A stretch of 9,533 nt of DNA. It comes from JANPCX01 sp046049865 (lineage in GTDB: Bacteria; Pseudomonadota; Gammaproteobacteria; Burkholderiales; Burkholderiaceae_C). The position numbers and the translations under genes are program-made. Positions 4,294 through 9,533 of this stretch are shown here, piece after piece (position 1 is the first letter of the stretch; every line of letters starts with the position of its first letter). The notes under the pieces are model-generated. The model saw only the letters and a program-made list of their open reading frames with translations, ran no database searches and had not been told where the DNA came from. The stretch is from assembly GCA_046049865.1 (NCBI GenBank), contig JBJOQO010000099.1:1-9533 (forward strand), read 5' to 3'.

Positions 4294-6762
4294 TCAGGCC
4301 ACCAAGGACAACACACTGCGCGACGACGCATGTGAGAAAAACTTCAAGGTCAACTCGTCGGACAAGGTATGCGAGGCTTTGAGCAATTGGTCGAGCAGCC
4401 GCGCCAGCTGTGCGTCGTCGGGATGCAATGACTCTGCGGCGATACCCTGCAAAGCACTGTTTGCCTGCGTCAACCAAGGGCCAATGAAGTGACCGTGGCT
4501 GGTTTCAATTTTGCCCGCGTATTCGCAGAGGCCTTTCACTTGAAACGCGAGCGATCGTGGATTGCTGACATCGCGCACCAGCATGTCCAGCACCGGCAGC
4601 CACTCCGGGGCCACCTGGTAACGAGACCGGTAGGTCACGGAAGAGTCGGCCAGCATCAGCAGCCAATCGGGGCTGTGGGTGCGGCCTTCACGCGTGGCCA
4701 CTTGCAAAGCAGCGGTCAACCACGACAGCCGCTCGACACGGCGCCCCATGGACAAAAATCGCCATGCGGCGCCGCGGATCATGCCGTCCAAGGCAAAACC
4801 TGAAAGCGTCATCATGGTGGTCACCGCACGGTCGAGCCAGGACATGGCCATGGGAATAGACGCTTGGCGGCGAAACACAGGATCGCTGTTCAGACTGTTG
4901 AGTGTGCGCCAGTTGTCGGCCGACATGCGGTCGCGCAGGCTGAACGCCACACGCAGCAACTGTTTGAAGTTTTGGCTCAGGCCACCATCGACATGCGTGG
5001 CCGCTTTGAGCAAATGGGTTGCCGGGTCATCCACAGCATCAATCAAACCAAAACGCTGTGCGAGCACGACGGCGGGGTCGGTGCCCTCACCTCGTTCATT
5101 GCCCTCGTCCACCCAATCGCCCAATGCGACGCGCAAAAGACGCACGCTGGCGTCGCAGCGTTCGGCATAACGTCCGAACCAGTACAAGTTCTCGGCAGCA
5201 CGAGAGGGTAAATTGGTTTGACCACTGACCAGGTCGTCCACCTGCACGGTGCGTCCCAACAACGTAAAGGCCGTGTTCACCGCACCATCAGACAGCACCC
5301 AGGTGTCTTTGGAGCGCCCGCCTCGCTGCATGGCAATCACCCGCGAGTCGGCGTCCCCTGCCACCCGCGTCAAGCCTCCAGGCATCACCCGCCATCCTTG
5401 CGGCGTTGCCACCGCAAATACACGCAGACCCACGGTACGGGCCTTGACCCGCTCACGTGCCGGTGCATCACCCAGCGAGGATTCCCGCTCCAGCACGGGG
5501 GCCTGCGACACATGCACCCATTCTTGGGCCACATAACGTTCGGGCTGGGCGGCGACGCGTTGGCGCAAAACGTCCCGTTGTTCGGGATTCAGGTCTGCCC
5601 CAAAAACCGCCGGTTCATTCGCGCTGCGAGCAAGCGGCTTGATGAGCAAATGGTCGAGCCGCTTCCACGCATCATCAAACGCAGCACGTTCACCCAACCA
5701 CCACGTGGCAACCGACGGAAGTTTCAGTGGCTCGCCGAGCAAACGCTCGCTGAGCTCAGGCAAGTAGCCCAACAAACCGCCAGACTCCAACACCCCGGAA
5801 CCCAGTGCATTGCCCAGAAAAATGCTGCCGCGCCGAGCGCAGTCAGTCAGGCCCGGCACCCCCAAAGCGGAGTCGGAGCGCAACTCCAACGGGTCGCAGT
5901 AGTCGTCGTCTTGGCGACGCAGCAAACCATGCACGCGGCGCAGGCCATCCACGGTTTTCATCCACACACAGCCCTGGCGCACGGTGAGGTCACTGCCTTC
6001 GAGCAAGGTCAAACCCAGGTAACGCGCGAGCAGCGCATGCTCGAAATAGGTTTCGTTGTAAGGACCGGGTGTGAGCAAACCGATCAACGGTGGACCATCG
6101 CCTTTGGGTGACCAATAGAGCATGGCCTCGCGCAAAGCCGCAAAAAAATGCGCCACATGCTGCACATGCAGCTCACGAAACAGTTGAGGAAAAACCTTGG
6201 ACACCACCAAGCGGTTCTCCAGCGCATACCCCGCACCCGAAGGCGCTTGGGTGCGGTCGCCCACCACCCACCACTTGCCATCAGGCGAACGGGCCAAATC
6301 GGCCGCGTAGTGAAAGAGGTGAATGCCCCCCGGTGGCCGTATGCCTTGGACCTGGTGCAAAAAACCTTGGTGGCCAAACATCACGGACGGCGGAATCGCG
6401 CCGCTGTGCAGCAACTCCTGGGTCCCATACACATCAGCCAGTACGCGGTTGAGCAAATCCGCGCGCTGGCTGATGCCTTGTTCAATCTCGGTCCACTCCT
6501 CTGGTGAGAGCAATAAAGGCAGCGGGTCGACCTCCCAAGGCCGGTCCGCGCCTTTGGGATCGGCGTAGACGTTGTAGGTGATGCCGCTTTCGCGGATTTC
6601 GCGCTCCATCAGCGACAGGCTGTCGCTGACGTTCGTGCCCTCACGCGCCGCCAGGGCACTCAAAAACGCGCTCCACTGCGGCCGTGGCTGATTTGGCCCG
6701 GCGAGCAATTCGTCGAAACGTCCTTCGAGGGCGGCGTAGCCTGAGAGCAGTTGATTCAGCAT
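4294..6762 (-). CDS. Fused circularly permuted ATP-grasp type 2 and alpha-E domain protein
   Basis: The product is 822 residues and joins two families that are separate proteins in many bacteria (COG2308 and COG2307). About residues 60-505 are the circularly permuted ATP-grasp: DPLPLLLSPEEW (79-90), LLNRVLADVYG (103-113), GDRTQAPSGAGYALENR (168-184), LLTPGPYNETYFEH (229-242), LLEGSDL (253-259), LIKPL (373-377) and MPGGLTRVA (460-468). About 518-815 are the alpha-E domain, beginning SRAAENLYWFGRYAERCD; its hallmark Glu-Arg pairs appear in RYAERCD (534-535) and GRRVERLSWL (677-678). ATP-grasp enzymes form amide or peptide bonds through an acyl-phosphate, so this is a predicted peptide or amide ligase; no substrate is known. 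The ATG at 6762 lacks a clear ribosome binding site. It lies 111 bp after the DUF2126 gene, in a gap with no obvious terminator, and 9 bp before the transglutaminase. Confidence 0.93.
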   Translation of the reverse strand: MLNQLLSGYAALEGRFDELLAGPNQPRPQWSAFLSALAAREGTNVSDSLSLMEREIRESGITYNVYADPKGADRPWEVDPLPLLLSPEEWTEIEQGISQRADLLNRVLADVYGTQELLHSGAIPPSVMFGHQGFLHQVQGIRPPGGIHLFHYAADLARSPDGKWWVVGDRTQAPSGAGYALENRLVVSKVFPQLFRELHVQHVAHFFAALREAMLYWSPKGDGPPLIGLLTPGPYNETYFEHALLARYLGLTLLEGSDLTVRQGCVWMKTVDGLRRVHGLLRRQDDDYCDPLELRSDSALGVPGLTDCARRGSIFLGNALGSGVLESGGLLGYLPELSERLLGEPLKLPSVATWWLGERAAFDDAWKRLDHLLIKPLARSANEPAVFGADLNPEQRDVLRQRVAAQPERYVAQEWVHVSQAPVLERESSLGDAPARERVKARTVGLRVFAVATPQGWRVMPGGLTRVAGDADSRVIAMQRGGRSKDTWVLSDGAVNTAFTLLGRTVQVDDLVSGQTNLPSRAAENLYWFGRYAERCDASVRLLRVALGDWVDEGNERGEGTDPAVVLAQRFGLIDAVDDPATHLLKAATHVDGGLSQNFKQLLRVAFSLRDRMSADNWRTLNSLNSDPVFRRQASIPMAMSWLDRAVTTMMTLSGFALDGMIRGAAWRFLSMGRRVERLSWLTAALQVATREGRTHSPDWLLMLADSSVTYRSRYQVAPEWLPVLDMLVRDVSNPRSLAFQVKGLCEYAGKIETSHGHFIGPWLTQANSALQGIAAESLHPDDAQLARLLDQLLKASHTLSDELTLKFFSHASSRSVLSLVA

Positions 6763-6873
6763 GCGACGGGGGACATGAGCAAGCGCAAGTTTGTCACAGC
6801 CCGATACGCGAAAGCCTGAAACAAGCGTGGTTCATGACGCACTTGTATCTACTTTGACCGTGGCACCTGCTGC

Positions 6874-9533
6874 TCACATCGCAGGCCGCCGCAAATCCAA
6901 GGTGAAGGGGAAGTTGGGGTTGCGCTCTTCTTTGGGCACGGTCATCACACCCGGCGTGTGGCCGGTACGGAAGAAACGGTTCAGGCGACGGGCTTCGGCC
7001 TCGTAGGCATTGATGGGGAAGGTGGCATAGGACAAGCCGCCCGGGTGGGCCACATGGTATTGGCAACCGCCCATGGAGCGGCCCATCCAGGTGTCGAGCA
7101 AGTCAAAGGTCAATGGCGCTTGCACACCGATGGTTGGATGCAAGGCGGACGGCGGGTTCCAGGCGCGGTAACGCACAGCGGCCACAAACTCGCCGACTTT
7201 GCCTGTGGGTTGCAGCGGGATTTGGCGACCATTACAAGTCAGTAGGTGGCGATCGCTGACCAATCCGGTGACGTGCAACTGCACACGCTCAACCGAAGAA
7301 TCGACAAATCGCGCTGTGCCGCCCACCGCGCCCTCCTCACCCATGACATGCCAGGGTTCCAAAGCCAAACGCAGTTCCGCTTTCACGCCCTGGGCAGCGA
7401 AGTCGCCCAAACGCGGGAAGCGGAAGTTCAGGTGCGGCGCAAACCAATCGGCTTTCATCGGGTAGCCGAACTGGTTGAGTTCCTCAATCACGTCGCACAA
7501 ATCCGCCCAAATGAAATGCGGCAGCATGAAACGGTCGTGCAGCTCAGTGCCCCAACGTTTGAGGCGAGCCGGTTGGTACGGCTTCACCCAAAAACGCGAC
7601 ACCAAAGCGCGCATCAGCAACTGTTGCGTGAGGCTCATGCGTGCATGGGGTGGCATTTCAAACGCACGCATCTCCAGCAAACCGAGCCGACCCGTGGGAC
7701 CATCCGGTGAATACAGCTTATCGATGCAGAACTCCGCACGGTGCGTATTGCCGGAGACATCAATCAGCAAATTGCGCATCAAGCGGTCGATGAGCCAGGG
7801 CGCGCACTGCCCGCCCTGCTCTGCCGTCACCCGCTTCAATTCGGCGAGCGCGATTTCAATTTCATAGACGGAATCGTTGCGCGCTTCATCCACCCGAGGC
7901 GCTTGGCTGGTGGGACCGACGAAGAGGCCCGAGAACAAATACGACAGCGCCGGATGGTTGTGCCAATACGCCACCATGCTGGCCAGCAGATCGGGGCGAC
8001 GCAGGAAAGGCGAGTCGGCCACGGTGGCCCCACCCAGGACAAAGTGGTTGCCGCCGCCTGTGCCCGTGTGGCGACCGTCGAGCATGAATTTTTCACTCGA
8101 CAACCGAGTTTCATGGGCCGCTTGATAAAGGTGCGTGGTTTGATCAACCAACTCGCCCCAGTGGTGGGCTGGATGGATGTTGACCTCAATCACACCCGGG
8201 TCGGGCGTGACGCGCAAGGTGGCCAGGCGAGGGTCTTTGGGCGGCTCGTAGCCTTCCAAAATCAAGGGCAGCTTCATCGCCCGTGCCGTGTCTTCTACTG
8301 CGGCCACCACCTCCAGGTAATCGGTCAATGTACGTGCGGGCGGCATGAAAACATACAGGCGACCACCACGCGGTTCGGCGCTGATGGCGGTGCGCGTGAC
8401 CCAGGCGGCGGACTGTTGCGCCAAAGGACGGGCGGCGTTCACGCCCTCTGCCTGGGGTAGAGGCTCGGATGCGGGCCCGGTGGATGAAAAGGCACCCGCT
8501 TCATTTCCCCTCGCCGATGGCGAGAGTGAGGCAACCGCCGGCAACCCCTCATGACGCAACAAGGACTGACGCAAAACCCTGTGTGAAGGCAGCGGCGCGA
8601 ACTTTTGGGTTTGGTCAACAGGATGTATCCAAGGCAGGTCGTTGTCCTCGGCCCAGGGCTGGGAGTCCAGCGGGAGGCGGTAGCCCATGGCGGAATCGCC
8701 TGGGACCAAATAGCAGCGTTCTGCGCGCAAGAACCATGGTCCGGTGCGCCAGCCCACGCCGCTTTCGTTTTTGGCCAGTGGCAGCACATGCCCCACGACC
8801 TTGTCCAAACCCTGACTGAACACCTTACGCAGCCGCTCACGTTCCAGCGGATCGGCCAGTTTGGCTTCAAAAGGGTCTACATTGGTTGGCAGCTTGCGTT
8901 CGCGCCAGAGGTAGTACCAAACGTCTTCAAAGGCGGGGAACACATACTTTCCATCCAAGCCCAAACGGCTGGCCACGCCTTGCAAAAACGTTTGCGCTTG
9001 TTCGGGCGTCACGCCGTAGTCTTTGCTTTCATCAGCGAACAACTCGGGGTGGGCCCACACCGGTTGGCGGTCTTTTCGCCAGAACAAATTCAAGGACCAA
9101 CGCGGCAACTGCTCACCGGGGTACCACTTGCCTTGGCCATAGTGCAGCAAACCACCATCACCGTATTTGGCGCGCAGCTTGTCCATGAGCTGGGCGCTCA
9201 AATGGCGTTTGGTCGGGCCCATGGCCTCGGTGTTCCACTCGCCGCCTTCACGGTCGTCCACCGAGACAAATGTCGGCTCACCGCCTTGGGTCAAGCGCAC
9301 ATCGTTTTTGCGCAAGTCGTCGTCCACCTGGTGGCCGAGTTTTTCGATGGTGGCCCATTGGGCATCGGTGTAGGGCAAGGTCACACGGGGTGCTTCCCAG
9401 ACCCGGGTCACCTTCATGTGGTGTTCAAAGTGGGTTTCGCATTTGTCGATGGCACCCGATATGGGCGCTGCCGAACTGGGCTCGGGCGAACAGGCCAAAG
9501 GAATATGGCCTTCGCCTGCGAGCAAGCCCGATG
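6874..9533 (-). CDS. DUF2126 putative amidoligase, probably a transglutaminase-DUF2126 fusion, 5' truncated
   Basis: The frame runs off the right edge; 886 residues are visible and the stop is TGA at 6876-6874. The TTG at 9525 is not a start, because upstream codons (SG-LLAGEGHIPLACSPEP) continue the conserved stretch that in homologues follows the Asp of an N-terminal transglutaminase core. That core should lie just outside the window; full-length relatives exceed 1,000 residues. Visible blocks, numbered from codon 9525, are LTQGGEPTFVSVDDREGGEW (78-97), HYGQGKWYPGEQLPRWSL (128-145), WVTRTAISAEPRGGRLYVFM (375-394), EVNIHPAHHWGEL (447-459), DGRHTGTGGGNHFVLGGAT (483-501) and YWHNHPALSYLFSGLFVGP (520-538). 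The DUF2126 region is annotated in Pfam as a putative amidoligase related to carboxylate-amine ligases. The residue 330-370 linker is Pro/Ala/Ser-rich and carries palindromic DNA. It heads the - strand gene cluster as seen here. Confidence 0.92.
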   Translation of the reverse strand, partial: SGLLAGEGHIPLACSPEPSSAAPISGAIDKCETHFEHHMKVTRVWEAPRVTLPYTDAQWATIEKLGHQVDDDLRKNDVRLTQGGEPTFVSVDDREGGEWNTEAMGPTKRHLSAQLMDKLRAKYGDGGLLHYGQGKWYPGEQLPRWSLNLFWRKDRQPVWAHPELFADESKDYGVTPEQAQTFLQGVASRLGLDGKYVFPAFEDVWYYLWRERKLPTNVDPFEAKLADPLERERLRKVFSQGLDKVVGHVLPLAKNESGVGWRTGPWFLRAERCYLVPGDSAMGYRLPLDSQPWAEDNDLPWIHPVDQTQKFAPLPSHRVLRQSLLRHEGLPAVASLSPSARGNEAGAFSSTGPASEPLPQAEGVNAARPLAQQSAAWVTRTAISAEPRGGRLYVFMPPARTLTDYLEVVAAVEDTARAMKLPLILEGYEPPKDPRLATLRVTPDPGVIEVNIHPAHHWGELVDQTTHLYQAAHETRLSSEKFMLDGRHTGTGGGNHFVLGGATVADSPFLRRPDLLASMVAYWHNHPALSYLFSGLFVGPTSQAPRVDEARNDSVYEIEIALAELKRVTAEQGGQCAPWLIDRLMRNLLIDVSGNTHRAEFCIDKLYSPDGPTGRLGLLEMRAFEMPPHARMSLTQQLLMRALVSRFWVKPYQPARLKRWGTELHDRFMLPHFIWADLCDVIEELNQFGYPMKADWFAPHLNFRFPRLGDFAAQGVKAELRLALEPWHVMGEEGAVGGTARFVDSSVERVQLHVTGLVSDRHLLTCNGRQIPLQPTGKVGEFVAAVRYRAWNPPSALHPTIGVQAPLTFDLLDTWMGRSMGGCQYHVAHPGGLSYATFPINAYEAEARRLNRFFRTGHTPGVMTVPKEERNPNFPFTLDLRRPAM
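8445..8524. repeat. Pair of short palindromes inside the DUF2126 linker
   Basis: CCTCT (8445-8449) pairs with AGAGG (8459-8463) around a 9-base loop. CTCGCC (8510-8515) pairs with GGCGAG (8519-8524) around GAT. Between them is a 46-bp spacer. The encoded stretch, about residues 334-360 of the visible protein, is low-complexity (SLSPSARGNE...ASEPLPQAEG) and falls between conserved blocks. The pattern resembles degenerate intragenic copies of small palindromic repeats that insert in frame in GC-rich genomes. It could equally be compositionally biased linker sequence. Confidence 0.4.

Noticed and set aside
5218..6111. 297-codon open frame on the + strand
   Set aside because: It lies wholly antisense to the well-supported ATP-grasp/alpha-E gene, shows no recognisable domain and reads as Gln/His/Arg-rich shadow translation of GC-rich coding DNA.
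6763..6873. Internal promoter or terminator between the DUF2126 and ATP-grasp genes
   Set aside because: No convincing -35/-10 pair or hairpin with T-run was found on the - strand in this 111-bp gap.
7741..8460. 239-codon open frame on the + strand
   Set aside because: It is antisense to conserved DUF2126 blocks and has no motif, so it is treated as a shadow frame.
9523..9525. TTG start for the DUF2126 gene
   Set aside because: Upstream in-frame codons reach the window edge and the sequence around it is the conserved junction after a transglutaminase core, not an N-terminus.

Overview
The window looks like a chromosomal segment from a GC-rich betaproteobacterium, most likely of the Comamonadaceae (Burkholderiales). 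This is inferred from family resemblance of the proteins (Aat/Bpt pair, a Tat-exported HiPIP, a fused ATP-grasp/alpha-E protein), because no search could be run. There are seven protein genes and no RNA genes, CRISPR arrays or transposase genes. Two genes are cut by the window edges: the MltB-type transglycosylase at the left and the DUF2126 protein at the right.

Left block, + strand (1-2377). The C-terminal part of a lytic murein transglycosylase B is followed by a 165-bp near-palindromic repeat with perfect 26-bp ends. Then come aat and bpt, 21 bp apart and probably co-transcribed. Aat and Bpt attach leucine/phenylalanine or leucine to protein N-termini, making primary N-degrons that ClpS delivers to ClpAP.

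Middle block, + strand (2378-3364). An unassigned 96-residue protein with a four-cysteine zinc-ribbon-like pattern is followed by a Tat-exported high-potential iron-sulfur protein (HiPIP). A perfect FNR/Anr-type box (TTGAT-N4-ATCAA) lies upstream of the HiPIP gene, implying oxygen-responsive control. Its true start is a GTG at 3007 with a good ribosome binding site. A GC-rich hairpin at 3336-3364 separates this block from the convergent right block.

Right block, - strand (9533 to 3349). Three genes read leftwards: a DUF2126 putative amidoligase (its N-terminal part, expected to be a transglutaminase domain, is off-window), a fused circularly permuted ATP-grasp/alpha-E protein, and a stand-alone transglutaminase-like protein with an intact Cys-His-Asp triad. 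The last two are nearly abutting. This is a known but biochemically uncharacterised gene neighbourhood, predicted from comparative genomics to make and process an amide-linked peptide or peptide-like conjugate. It is the best candidate here for an undescribed biological system.

Points most worth a second look are the amidoligase/ATP-grasp/transglutaminase operon, the FNR box ahead of HiPIP, the palindromic element whose edge contributes to the aat ribosome binding site, and paired short palindromes inside the DUF2126 coding sequence at a variable linker.
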